Shown piece by piece: positions 54,880-63,340 of a DNA stretch of 64,000 bases. Each line of letters opens with the position of its first letter. Positions within the stretch are counted from its first letter, which is position 1. The notes beneath the pieces were generated by a model that had not been told where the DNA came from, searched no databases, and saw only the letters and a list, made by a program, of their open reading frames with translations. The position numbers and the translations under genes were made by a program. This stretch comes from Bacteroidales bacterium (GTDB lineage Bacteria > Bacteroidota > Bacteroidia > Bacteroidales > UBA932), in assembly GCA_017617035.1 (NCBI GenBank), contig JAFZWV010000013.1, forward strand, positions 42,277 through 106,276, written 5' to 3'.

Positions 54880-55842
54880 TTAAAGTTCCCATGCAAGGGC
54901 CGAGGCGCCGAGGATGGCGGCATCGGATGCGGGGAGTTTCGAGAACAGGAGGTTAACTTTATTTCTCCACAAAGGCAACACATTCTCGTTGAGAGCATCG
55001 TAAGTAGGCTTGAAGATGAACTCCTTCGCGCGGGCAAGGCCTCCGAAGAGGACGATAGCCTCGGGCGCGGAGAACTCCACGAAGTCTGCCAGCGAAGTTC
55101 CGAGAATACGGCCTGTGTAGTTGAAAATCTCGATAGCGAGCTTATCGCCCTGAGTCGCAGCCTCATAGACATCCTTCGAGGTGATGTTGTCGATGGTGCG
55201 GAGAATGCTCGGCTTATTGGGCTCAAGTTCGAGCCACTCGCGGGCCGTACGGGCAACACCCATGGCGGAGCAATAGGCCTCAAGGCAGCCGGACTTGCCG
55301 CAGCCGCAGAGGCGGCCGTTGTGACGCACCGCGCATGTGTGGCCCAGCTCGCCCGCGAAACCGTCGTGGCCATAAACAACGTTACCGCCGATGACGATAC
55401 CGCTGCCCACGCCTGTTCCGAGGGTGATCATGATGAAGTCCTTCATTCCCTTCGCTGCGCCGTAGGTCATCTCACCGACAGCCGCCGCATTGGCGTCGTT
55501 GGTAAGGGCCACGTCGAGACCATTGAGGGCCTCGGAGAGCATCTTCGAGAACGGGACGGCACGTTTTGCGGCCCACACGAGATTGGGTGCAAAGGCGATC
55601 TCTCCGGTATAGTAGTTACCGTTAGGGGCGCCTACGCCGACTCCGCGGATCTGGCCTTCCTTGCCGGATTTGTGGATAAGCTCCTCAATCGCGGCTGCGA
55701 GGATGTCGACAAAAGCCTGAGGATCATCATCGTTGTCGGTACGGATAACGGTCTGCTCGAGAACGGTTCCGTGGATATCGACTACGCCGATCTTGGAAGT
55801 CTGACCTCCTACATCGACACCGACTACATAGTTCTTCTCCAT
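54880..55842 (-). CDS. ROK-family glucokinase
   Basis: 320 residues. ATP motif GVDVGGQTSKIGVVD, substrate block NDANAAAVGEM, and ROK zinc motif CGCGKSGCLE. It phosphorylates glucose (or a related hexose) taken in by the adjacent MFS transporter, whose gene is 5 bp upstream. No HTH domain, so it is an enzyme rather than a repressor. Confidence 0.9.
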   Translation of the reverse strand: MEKNYVVGVDVGGQTSKIGVVDIHGTVLEQTVIRTDNDDDPQAFVDILAAAIEELIHKSGKEGQIRGVGVGAPNGNYYTGEIAFAPNLVWAAKRAVPFSKMLSEALNGLDVALTNDANAAAVGEMTYGAAKGMKDFIMITLGTGVGSGIVIGGNVVYGHDGFAGELGHTCAVRHNGRLCGCGKSGCLEAYCSAMGVARTAREWLELEPNKPSILRTIDNITSKDVYEAATQGDKLAIEIFNYTGRILGTSLADFVEFSAPEAIVLFGGLARAKEFIFKPTYDALNENVLPLWRNKVNLLFSKLPASDAAILGASALAWEL

Positions 55843-55847
55843 AGCGC

Positions 55848-57119
55848 TTAGTCTACTTTGATGTCTTTATTAACATTCTTAGAGCCTACGAGAGCGTAGA
55901 ACACGAGGAATGCGAGGCAGGCGATGATCAGCCAGTAGCTCTGCATCGAACCGATCTTGTCTGCAAGGAGGTTCTGCAGGAACGGAATGATACCGCCACC
56001 GCAAACCAGGGTCATGAAGATACCGGAAGCGGCTGCAGTGTACTTACCAAGGCCCTCAACCGAGAGGTTGAAGATTGCGCCCCACATGATGGAGGTGCAA
56101 AGGCCGCAGAGTACGAGGAAGCCGAGTGCAAGCGGGAAGACGTTCTTACCGACGGTGATCTGGATGCTCTCAGGGATGAAGATCGCGCAAATGAGGAAAA
56201 CGATTGCGACAGAAGACATCACGGCGAGCATGGCCTTCGAGCTGACCTTCGAGCTGACGGGAGCTCCAATAAGACGGCCGATGAGCATGCAGAACCAGTA
56301 TGCGCCGATCATGGTACCGGTAATAGCGGGACCGACATCGGGCAGGGAGCTGAAGTAAACGTTCGCGGTGTTCGGGATACCGACCTCGATACCCACGTAG
56401 AAGAAGATAGCGATGGCGCCGAGCACGAAGTGACGGAACGACAGAGCGCTGTGGGGATCCTTCTCCTTGCCGCCGGCCAGACGGGCTGCCTTCTCCTCCG
56501 GAGTCTCCATATGGGGCTCGGGGATCTGGGTGAGCTTGATGACGATGAAGGCGATGGCGAAAATGGCCATGGCGATGATCATCACGGGAGCCGCCTTTGC
56601 TACGGTCGCGTTCTCGATTGAGCCGCCCACCAGCCAACCGACGAGAATCGGGGCGAGGGTACCACCGATGGAGTTGCATGAGCCACCCCACTGGATAAGC
56701 TGGTTACCCTTGTTTCCGCCGCCGCCGAGGGTGTTGAGCATCGGGTTCACGACGATGTTGAGCATACACATCGAGAAGCCTGCGACGAAAGCGCCGAGGA
56801 CATAGACGAAGAAGCTCTCGGCATAGCCGGACAGGAACTGGATCGCCACACCGACGAGACCCACGACAACCGCGGTCAGTGCGGTGAACTTATATCCCTT
56901 GCGGCGCAGGATGAGACCCGCAGGAATACCCATACATGCGTAAGCAATGAAGTTTGCGAGGGTACCGAGCTGCGAAAGAGCCTTCGACGCACCGAACTGG
57001 TTGGTCACGACCACGCCCATCGAACCCGCGAGGTTCGTCACGAACGCGATCATAAAGAACAATGCGAACATCACCACGATAGCCGGGGTGTAGTTCTGTT
57101 TCTTTTCTGTATTAGCCAT
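55848..57119 (-). CDS. MFS sugar transporter, FucP/GluP type
   Basis: 423 residues with 12 predicted membrane spans. Begins with a short charged tail, then TPAIVVMFALFFMIAFVTNL. The block MCMLNIVVNPMLNTLGGG matches the hexose:H+ symporter branch (glucose/galactose/fucose). Paired with the ROK kinase it suggests glucose uptake. Confidence 0.88.
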   Translation of the reverse strand: MANTEKKQNYTPAIVVMFALFFMIAFVTNLAGSMGVVVTNQFGASKALSQLGTLANFIAYACMGIPAGLILRRKGYKFTALTAVVVGLVGVAIQFLSGYAESFFVYVLGAFVAGFSMCMLNIVVNPMLNTLGGGGNKGNQLIQWGGSCNSIGGTLAPILVGWLVGGSIENATVAKAAPVMIIAMAIFAIAFIVIKLTQIPEPHMETPEEKAARLAGGKEKDPHSALSFRHFVLGAIAIFFYVGIEVGIPNTANVYFSSLPDVGPAITGTMIGAYWFCMLIGRLIGAPVSSKVSSKAMLAVMSSVAIVFLICAIFIPESIQITVGKNVFPLALGFLVLCGLCTSIMWGAIFNLSVEGLGKYTAAASGIFMTLVCGGGIIPFLQNLLADKIGSMQSYWLIIACLAFLVFYALVGSKNVNKDIKVD

Positions 57120-57146
57120 ATTTGTGTGTTATTAATAATTCAGTTT

Positions 57147-59072
57147 CTACTCGAGAGCCTTGAGGTTCTGCTCGTTGACGATGGGCCTTCCCTCAGCGGT
57201 GTAGGCGAAGTCCATACGGGCTGCGTAGTGCTCCTCGACCTTGCGGCGGACCATCTTCATGGTAGAGTTCATCATACCGTTGGCGATGGAGAACGCTTCG
57301 TCGCAGATGACGACTGCGGTAGGCAGCCAGCGATCCGGGAACAGTGCGTCGTGAGGACCACCAGTCTTATAAGTATCGATCTCAGCCTGGATCTTAAGGA
57401 GCATAGCCTCGCGGCCTTCCTTGGACTTAGGATCAAGACCCTGGGCCTTTACGAACTCTGCAAGGTTGTCCTTGTTCGGGACGATGAGGCAGATGGTGTA
57501 AGGGTTCTGGTTGTTGTGGAGCACTGCGGCCTCGACATACTTCGAAACCTCAGGGAGGCTGTCCTCAAATGCTTCGGGAGAGTACTTCTCGCCGTCGGCG
57601 GAGATCAGCAGGCTCTTGAAGCGGCCGACAACATAGAGGAAGTCGGTGTCCCAAGGGCAGATGTAACCCATATCGCCGGTATGCAGCCAGCCGTCGACGA
57701 TAGTCTCGGCGGTTGCTTTCGGGTTCTTCCAGTAACCGGCCATGACGTTCTCGCCGCGGATGACGATCTCGCCCTTAGTTCCGAGGGGAACTTCCTCGCC
57801 CTTGTCGTCGCAGATCTTGCAGTCCATGGGCTTAACGATACGGCCGGAGGAACCGAAGATGGCGTGGCCGGGAGCGTTAGCGCAGATGATAGGGGTCGCC
57901 TCTGTAAGGCCATAGCCCTGGAACATAGGCATACCGACCGCGCAGAAGAAGCGCTGGAGCTCGATATCGAGAAGGGCGCCGCCGCCTACGAAGAACTGCA
58001 TGCGGCCGCCGAAGCTCTCGCGCACTTTCTTGAAGAGGATCTTGTCGAAGAGCCATACGAGAGGCTTACGCCAGAATGTTCCGCCTGTTCCGCGGTTGTA
58101 ATACTCCTTGTTGTACTTGATAGCGTTCTTGACCGCGAAGTTGAAGAGCTTCTCGGTAGTTTTGCCCTTCGCCTTAATTCCGGTCTCGATGTTCTTCTTG
58201 AAGTTGCGTGCAAGGGCAGGCACCGAAAGCATTACGTGGGGCCTGGTCTCCTTGATAGCCATAGGGATGTTCTTGAGGGTAGCGAGGGCGTTCTTTCCGA
58301 TAGGGACGAATGCGATGCTTCCGCCGTAGGACATCATGGTATACATACCGGCTACGTGTGCGAAGCAGTGATCCAGAGGAAGGATGATAAGCATGACGTG
58401 GTTCTCGCCGATGTTGATAACGCTCGAGCCCTGAGCCACGTTAGCTGTGTAGTTACGATGAGTAAGAAGGATACCCTTCGGGTCTGCGGTAGTTCCGGAA
58501 GTGTAGCTGATGTTGGCATAGTCGTCCGGTCCGACAGACTGATAACGGTTCACGAAGGCCTTCTCGTTAGTCTTCAGGAACTCTTCACCCATCTTCATAA
58601 CCTCAGACATCCTGATCTCGGGATCCTTAAGGCCGTCTACGAAGAATGCGGTGTCGTCGAAGACGATCACTTTCTTGATATCCGGGCACTCGGGGAGAGC
58701 CTCACGGATTCTGTTGAGATGGTTGGCCGACACGAGAACCCACTTGCTCTCGGAGTGCTTGATACGGAAAACGATATCCGCAGTGCTGCCAAGGTTTACT
58801 GAAAGGGGAATATCTGTAGCTCCGGCATACATTGCGCCGAGCTCTGCGAGGATCCACATCGAACGGCTCTCCGAAAGAAGGGCGATCTTATCGCCTTTCT
58901 CAAGGCCGAGGGCCATAAGTCCTGCACCGATCTTATAAGCAGTCTCGCGGGTCTGTTCCTGAGTGATTTCCTTCCACTCGCCGTCTACTTTCTCACGAAG
59001 GTAAACATTGTTGGGGAACTGGTGAGTGTACTTCTCTACGAAGTCGATAATGGTAATTCTTTTTTCTGCCAT
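57147..59072 (-). CDS. Long-chain acyl-CoA ligase (AMP-forming)
   Basis: 641 residues. Adenylate-forming motifs YTSGTTADPKGILLTHRNY (A3), MFQGYGLTEATPI (A5) and GWLHTGDMG (A7). It resembles FadD15-type acyl-CoA synthetases that activate fatty acids for lipid reuse. It is 12 bp after dNK1 and 27 bp before the MFS gene. Confidence 0.92.
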   Translation of the reverse strand: MAEKRITIIDFVEKYTHQFPNNVYLREKVDGEWKEITQEQTRETAYKIGAGLMALGLEKGDKIALLSESRSMWILAELGAMYAGATDIPLSVNLGSTADIVFRIKHSESKWVLVSANHLNRIREALPECPDIKKVIVFDDTAFFVDGLKDPEIRMSEVMKMGEEFLKTNEKAFVNRYQSVGPDDYANISYTSGTTADPKGILLTHRNYTANVAQGSSVINIGENHVMLIILPLDHCFAHVAGMYTMMSYGGSIAFVPIGKNALATLKNIPMAIKETRPHVMLSVPALARNFKKNIETGIKAKGKTTEKLFNFAVKNAIKYNKEYYNRGTGGTFWRKPLVWLFDKILFKKVRESFGGRMQFFVGGGALLDIELQRFFCAVGMPMFQGYGLTEATPIICANAPGHAIFGSSGRIVKPMDCKICDDKGEEVPLGTKGEIVIRGENVMAGYWKNPKATAETIVDGWLHTGDMGYICPWDTDFLYVVGRFKSLLISADGEKYSPEAFEDSLPEVSKYVEAAVLHNNQNPYTICLIVPNKDNLAEFVKAQGLDPKSKEGREAMLLKIQAEIDTYKTGGPHDALFPDRWLPTAVVICDEAFSIANGMMNSTMKMVRRKVEEHYAARMDFAYTAEGRPIVNEQNLKALE

Positions 59073-59084
59073 TTCTATTGAAGT

Positions 59085-59711
59085 TTACTTGTTTTTGTTC
59101 GAAAAGAGGCCGAACATCTGAGCGTCGATCATATCGGTGATCTTCGCAAAATCTTCGGGGTTGTTGCCGAACTTGATGTTGTCGGCATCGACAATCAGAA
59201 GATTGCCGTCATAGTCTTTGATCCAGTTTTCATATTTTTCGTTCAGGCCGGTAAGATAGTCAATGCGTATACCCTTCTCGTACTCGCGGCCGCGCTTCTG
59301 AATCTGGGAGACCAGATTGGGAATAGAGGAGCGCAGATAGATCATAAGGTCGGGGTTGCCCACCAGCGACATCATAAGATTGAAGAGATCCGAATAGTTG
59401 TCGAAGTCGCGGGTACTCATAAGGCCCATGTCGTGGAGATTGGGCGCGAATATCTTTGCGTCTTCGTAGATAGTCCTGTCCTGGATGATGATGTCGTCCG
59501 TCCTGGAGATGTCTACCACGTCTTTGAAACGCTTGTTGAGGAAGTAAATCTGGAGGTTGAACGACCAGCGCTCCATATCCTCATAGAAGTCAGATAGGTA
59601 GGGGTTGAAATCGACGGATTCGAATTTGGGGGTCCAGCCATAGTGTGCTGCAAGCATCTTGGTAAGAGTAGTCTTACCGCTTCCGATGTTTCCCGCAATA
59701 GCTATATGCAT
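59085..59711 (-). CDS. Deoxynucleoside kinase, paralogue 1
   Basis: 208 residues. P-loop GNIGSGKTT at residues 7-15, the nucleoside-binding block QDRTIYED, and lid region LRSSIPNLVSQIQKRGREYE. These are the dNK/dGK-dCK family motifs for salvage of deoxynucleosides. It is a clear paralogue of the next gene, with about half the residues shared by eye. Substrate specificity of each copy is not readable. Confidence 0.93.
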   Translation of the reverse strand: MHIAIAGNIGSGKTTLTKMLAAHYGWTPKFESVDFNPYLSDFYEDMERWSFNLQIYFLNKRFKDVVDISRTDDIIIQDRTIYEDAKIFAPNLHDMGLMSTRDFDNYSDLFNLMMSLVGNPDLMIYLRSSIPNLVSQIQKRGREYEKGIRIDYLTGLNEKYENWIKDYDGNLLIVDADNIKFGNNPEDFAKITDMIDAQMFGLFSNKNK

Positions 59712-59733
59712 ACTATTCTATTTTAAAAGCCTA

Positions 59734-59764
59734 CAAATATAATCAATTCCTTACGATAAAAAAA
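59734..59764 (-). promoter_or_regulatory. Promoter for dNK1, overlapping repeat element D
   Basis: A perfect -7 box TATATTTG (59734-59741) is preceded after 19 bp by TTTT (59761-59764), a partial match to TTTG. The -33 position falls inside the left arm of element D. Confidence 0.55.
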
Positions 59765-59865
59765 GCAGGAGGTGCCCCAAGCCCCATTTTCCCGGACTAG
59801 GGTCGCTTCCAGACGCGGAGCGTCATCAAGCGATAGGGGCTTGGGACACCTCCTGCTTTTTTATC
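59755..59865 (+). repeat. Gene-end nested-palindrome element, copy D
   Basis: Left arm 59755-59785 and right arm 59836-59865 pair over about 30 bp with one mismatch and one extra A. Core ATTTTCCCGGACTAGGG, inner hairpin TCGCTT..GACGC-GGA-GCGTC..AAGCGA, then TA. The arms begin and end with A/T runs, so the whole looks like a long bidirectional terminator. It ends 1 bp before the stop codon of dNK2. Confidence 0.92.
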
Positions 59866-59866
59866 A

Positions 59867-60481
59867 TTATTTGAAAAGTCCATAAAGTTCCGCGTCAACT
59901 TTGTCGGTAACCAGGGCGAAGTCCTCAGGGCGATTTTCGTAGTCGAGACCGTCGCCGTCGATGATGAGCAGCCGGCCCTTGTACTCCCCTATCCACTTTT
60001 CGTAGAGCTCGTTGAGGCCGCCGAGATACTCAAGGCTCATCGACTGCTCATAGTCGCGGCCGCGTTTGCGTATCTGAGAGACGAGATGAGGCACGCTCGA
60101 GCGGATGTAGATAAGAAGGTCGGGGAGTTTGACCAGCGACATCATGAGATCGAACAGGTCCATGTAAGTCGCGAAATCGCGGTCGGACAGGTTGCCCATA
60201 CGGTAATTGTTCTGCACGAAGATCTGCACGCCCTCGAGAATAGTCCTGTCCTGGATGATCACGCCCTGGTTCTTCGCGATCTCGAGCGTATCCCTGAAAC
60301 GCTGGGCAAGGAAATAGACCTCGAGGTTGAAGGACCAGCGCTGAATGTCCGAATAATAGTCCTCCAGGTAGGGATTGTAGGTGACTGACTCGAAGCGTGG
60401 AGTCCAGCCATAGTACTCGGCGAGCTTGCGGGTGAGGGTGGTTTTTCCGCAGCCGATGTTTCCTGCTATTCCGATGTGCAT
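59867..60481 (-). CDS. Deoxynucleoside kinase, paralogue 2
   Basis: 204 residues with P-loop GNIGCGKTT, QDRTILEGVQIF and IRSSVPHLVSQIRKRGRDYE. It is the same family as the gene at 59085 and shares gene order and length. Tandem pairs of this kind in other bacteria split dAdo/dCyd and dGuo phosphorylation; whether that holds here is unknown. Confidence 0.93.
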   Translation of the reverse strand: MHIGIAGNIGCGKTTLTRKLAEYYGWTPRFESVTYNPYLEDYYSDIQRWSFNLEVYFLAQRFRDTLEIAKNQGVIIQDRTILEGVQIFVQNNYRMGNLSDRDFATYMDLFDLMMSLVKLPDLLIYIRSSVPHLVSQIRKRGRDYEQSMSLEYLGGLNELYEKWIGEYKGRLLIIDGDGLDYENRPEDFALVTDKVDAELYGLFK

Positions 60482-60506
60482 AAGATGTCCGTGGTTTGCA
60501 ATCTCA

Positions 60507-60514
60507 CAAATTTA
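60507..60514 (-). promoter_or_regulatory. -7 box for dNK2
   Basis: TAAATTTG on the minus strand, 25 bp from the dNK2 ATG. The -33 box is not evident. Confidence 0.45.
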
Positions 60515-60527
60515 CGGAAAGTTTTGT

Positions 60528-60535
60528 TACTTTTG
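60528..60535 (+). promoter_or_regulatory. -7 box for the metallo-beta-lactamase-fold gene
   Basis: TACTTTTG fits TAnnTTTG. It lies 27 bp before the ATG at 60563, divergent to the dNK2 box. Confidence 0.4.
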
Positions 60536-60562
60536 CCTACGGCAATCTTTAGTTATCCACAA

Positions 60563-61183
60563 ATGCTGAACATCCGAGCTTTCGTCTTCAATCTCTATCA
60601 GGAGAACACCTATATCCTCACACTCGACAGCGCCCCCGAAGCGGTGATAGTCGACCCAGGCTGCACGCCGGGTGCCGAGCAAGACCAGCTTTTGGGCTGG
60701 CTCGAACGCGAGGGGCTCAAACCGGTCGCCGTGCTCCTGACCCATGCCCACCCCGACCATGTCGGCGGAGTCAAGGCCCTGCAGGCCCGATACGGTCTGC
60801 CGGTCTACATGGGCGAGGCCGAGAAGACGGTATTCAAGCTGGATTTCGAGACCACGCCTGTCGAAGACGGGCAGACTCTAGAGCTGGCCGGCCTTCGTTT
60901 CGAGGTAATCTCGACGCCGGGGCATACTCCGGGCGGCGTGTGCTACTACCTGCGAGCTGAGAAGGCGCTGTTCACCGGCGACACGCTCTTCCGTGGCACT
61001 ATAGGCCGCACGGACCTCCCCGGCGGCGACTACGACAAGCTGATCGTCTCCATCATGGACAAGGTCATGGGACTGGACGGCGACGTCGACTTCTATCCCG
61101 GCCATGGCCCCGCTTCGTCGCTCTCCGATGAGCGTACGAACAATCCCTTCCTTCAGCCCTTTAACGAGCCTTGGGAAGAATAG
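60563..61183 (+). CDS. Metallo-beta-lactamase-fold hydrolase (glyoxalase II-like)
   Basis: 206 residues from MLNIRAFVFNLYQENTYIL. Zinc motif HAHPDH at 61-66, further ligands in STPGHTPGG, FTGDTLFRGTIGRTDLPGGD and YPGHGP. This is the glyoxalase-II/YcbL-like group acting on thioesters or similar. The 3' end overlaps the convergent GH128 gene by 23 bp, and no terminator separates them. Confidence 0.92.
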   Translation: MLNIRAFVFNLYQENTYILTLDSAPEAVIVDPGCTPGAEQDQLLGWLEREGLKPVAVLLTHAHPDHVGGVKALQARYGLPVYMGEAEKTVFKLDFETTPVEDGQTLELAGLRFEVISTPGHTPGGVCYYLRAEKALFTGDTLFRGTIGRTDLPGGDYDKLIVSIMDKVMGLDGDVDFYPGHGPASSLSDERTNNPFLQPFNEPWEE

Positions 61184-62429
61184 AGAGCCAGGCCAGGGAA
61201 ACGGAAGCGCCTGACTGGCCTGCTATCTTAAGAACAGACTTTCCGGCGGGAAGCTCGATCTCGAAGTAGCTGGTTGTCCACTCCTTTCCCGAGTTGGGGA
61301 TAGCCTTCGAGGCGATCTGCTCATCTCCCAGGAAGAAACCAAGGGATGACTCCATATACGTTTTGTAGCGCAGATAAAGCTTATACTTGCCGGCCTGGGC
61401 CATCTCTATCTGGTAAGACACTTCCCCGCCCTTGCCCAATTCCGAAATATCAAGGATGCCGCCGTCAGTCGATGGGGTTAGATGGACAATTCCGGAAGCG
61501 GACAGATATTGCGATGCCGGAATAACATCCCCTTTCTTATAGACGACGCCAGGATCGAAGGTGGAGAAATTGACGAACACTTTGCCGAGAGCCGTCAGGC
61601 CGAAAGGCTTCTCCGACTCGAGAAGATTATTGTGCCATTTGCTATTGAAGCTGCCTCTCGGCATAAACCACGCATAGCGCTCTACGTTGGAATGTGCCTC
61701 GAGCATGTTCAGCGTTTCACACATATAAGCCATCTGGGTCGATTCCGATATGTTGTTGGAATTGCCGTTGCAGAACTCGGTAAGCCAGATAGGCTTGCCA
61801 TATTTGGCGAACATGTCGATAAACTGCTTCACCCCTCCGGCCGAAGGCATATAGCAATGAAGGGCGACAGCATCGAAATCATCCGCGGAAACTCCGGGCT
61901 GGGAGAGGAATTCGTCCATCCATACCACCGGGTCGTGATAGCCTTCGAGAGTCCCATAGTTAAGGGCGGGCGACACCAGTTTCATGCCCAGTTCCGATGC
62001 GAGGGCGACCACCGCCGGCCACAGTTCCGCGGCCTGGGCCGGGGTCATATTCGCCTGATCCTTGAGATTGGGCTCGTTGAATGCAAGGATGTACTGCGCC
62101 TCAGGATGTGCTCTTTTATATGCGCGAATGTTGTCGGGATTATAATTTCCGTTCCATATCATCGGACACCAATCCAGCCCGTATTTGGTAAACTGGGCGT
62201 CGATAGCCTCAGTAGGAACTCGGCTGGACCAGTCGTATGACCAAGTGATGGCTGGAGCAAGATTCGGCACGTCAACTTCGGGTAAAGTGCCGAAGCTGAA
62301 ACTTACGCCCCTCTTGGTACTTTTTGCCTGAGTGAGCGTATACTCACCCGAGATTTCTTCAACCGGATCTTTCTCGCATGAAGCCATAAAGAACAGGCAA
62401 CAGACGGCCGCAATAATCAATCTTTTCAT
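61161..62429 (-). CDS. Lipoprotein endo-beta-glucanase, GH128-like with C-terminal CBM
   Basis: 422 residues. Lipobox Cys18 (FMASC). TIM-barrel domain 40-295 with acid/base Glu119 in LAFNEPN and nucleophile Glu218 in WLTEFCNG. The YDW and N-E-P patterns fit GH128 (beta-1,3-glucanases, ASL1-like). The C-terminal 110 residues (GGEVSYQIEMAQAGKYKLYL ... SVSLAWLSI) look like a CBM6/35-type sandwich. Translation is coupled to the GH16 gene by ATGA overlap. Acts on beta-1,3-glucans at the surface or periplasm; exact substrate inferred. Confidence 0.85.
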   Translation of the reverse strand: MKRLIIAAVCCLFFMASCEKDPVEEISGEYTLTQAKSTKRGVSFSFGTLPEVDVPNLAPAITWSYDWSSRVPTEAIDAQFTKYGLDWCPMIWNGNYNPDNIRAYKRAHPEAQYILAFNEPNLKDQANMTPAQAAELWPAVVALASELGMKLVSPALNYGTLEGYHDPVVWMDEFLSQPGVSADDFDAVALHCYMPSAGGVKQFIDMFAKYGKPIWLTEFCNGNSNNISESTQMAYMCETLNMLEAHSNVERYAWFMPRGSFNSKWHNNLLESEKPFGLTALGKVFVNFSTFDPGVVYKKGDVIPASQYLSASGIVHLTPSTDGGILDISELGKGGEVSYQIEMAQAGKYKLYLRYKTYMESSLGFFLGDEQIASKAIPNSGKEWTTSYFEIELPAGKSVLKIAGQSGASVSLAWLSILPKAR

Positions 62430-63340
62430 TTCTGTGATACTCTCACAAAATCAATATACATGCTTGCCGGGCCTTCCGCCAGTGCGGTTATGCCCGCGGC
62501 ATTGTGTATGCCCGGGAAATTCCCGCCCACGGCAAGATCATAGACAATGAAGAAGTCGTGGTGGAAGTAATTGCCAGTAGACCAATCGCTGGAAGTATCG
62601 GAGATCAACATCTCGAAATAAGGCTGGACGGAAGGATTCTTGTCCCTGTCCAGATACATAGCAATACTCCTCTCGTCCCAGATAAGCGTATAAAGATGGA
62701 ATTCGCCATCCTGCAGGCTGTAAGGCGCGTTTGAAGACTTGGCGTAGTTCGGATATGCGCCGTCTCTGTAGAATCCCCAGTGGCAGGCTCCGTTGAAATA
62801 GGTTTCCTGATTGTTGTTGCGGATTCCTGTGGCATTTCCCATTTCGAGAATATCTATCTCTCCGCACCTGGGCCAACCCACTTCGTTGAAGTCGTTGCCC
62901 AGCATCCAGAACGCGGGCCAAAGGCCGTTCGCAGTCTTGGGCAACTTAATCGAAGACTCGATCTTGCCGTGGGTGAAATAGCGTTTCTTGTTGGTGTTCA
63001 AACGGCCCGAGGTAAACTCTTTTCCGTTGTACGATTCCTTGCGGGCAGTGAGGACAAGACATCCATTTTCGACAGTGACGTTGCGGGCGGCGTAATACTG
63101 AAGTTCGTTGTTTCCGCCGCCGTTGCCGTTGACCTCAACATTCCAGTCGGCAGTGCGAAGGCTCTCGCCGTCGAACTCATCCGCCCACACTAAGGTATAG
63201 CCCTCCGAATCTTTTTCTCCGACCGAAGGGACAAAAGTCTCATCAATGAGGCCGGAATTATCATCCGGCCCCTTTGACGAGCACTGACAGGCTGAACATC
63301 CTGCGGCCAGGATGACCGCAGCAATATACAGTCGCTTCAT
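62426..63340 (-). CDS. Lipoprotein beta-glucanase, GH16 (laminarinase-like)
   Basis: 304 residues. Lipobox at LAAGC (Cys15). The GH16 catalytic motif EIDILE at 161-166 (nucleophile Glu161, Asp163, acid/base Glu166) with the beta-bulge form found in laminarinases. Substrate blocks WADEFDG and WPAFWMLG are typical. It cleaves beta-1,3 or beta-1,3/1,4-glucans. The start codon shares one base with the stop codon of the preceding gene. Confidence 0.93.
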   Translation of the reverse strand: MKRLYIAAVILAAGCSACQCSSKGPDDNSGLIDETFVPSVGEKDSEGYTLVWADEFDGESLRTADWNVEVNGNGGGNNELQYYAARNVTVENGCLVLTARKESYNGKEFTSGRLNTNKKRYFTHGKIESSIKLPKTANGLWPAFWMLGNDFNEVGWPRCGEIDILEMGNATGIRNNNQETYFNGACHWGFYRDGAYPNYAKSSNAPYSLQDGEFHLYTLIWDERSIAMYLDRDKNPSVQPYFEMLISDTSSDWSTGNYFHHDFFIVYDLAVGGNFPGIHNAAGITALAEGPASMYIDFVRVSQK

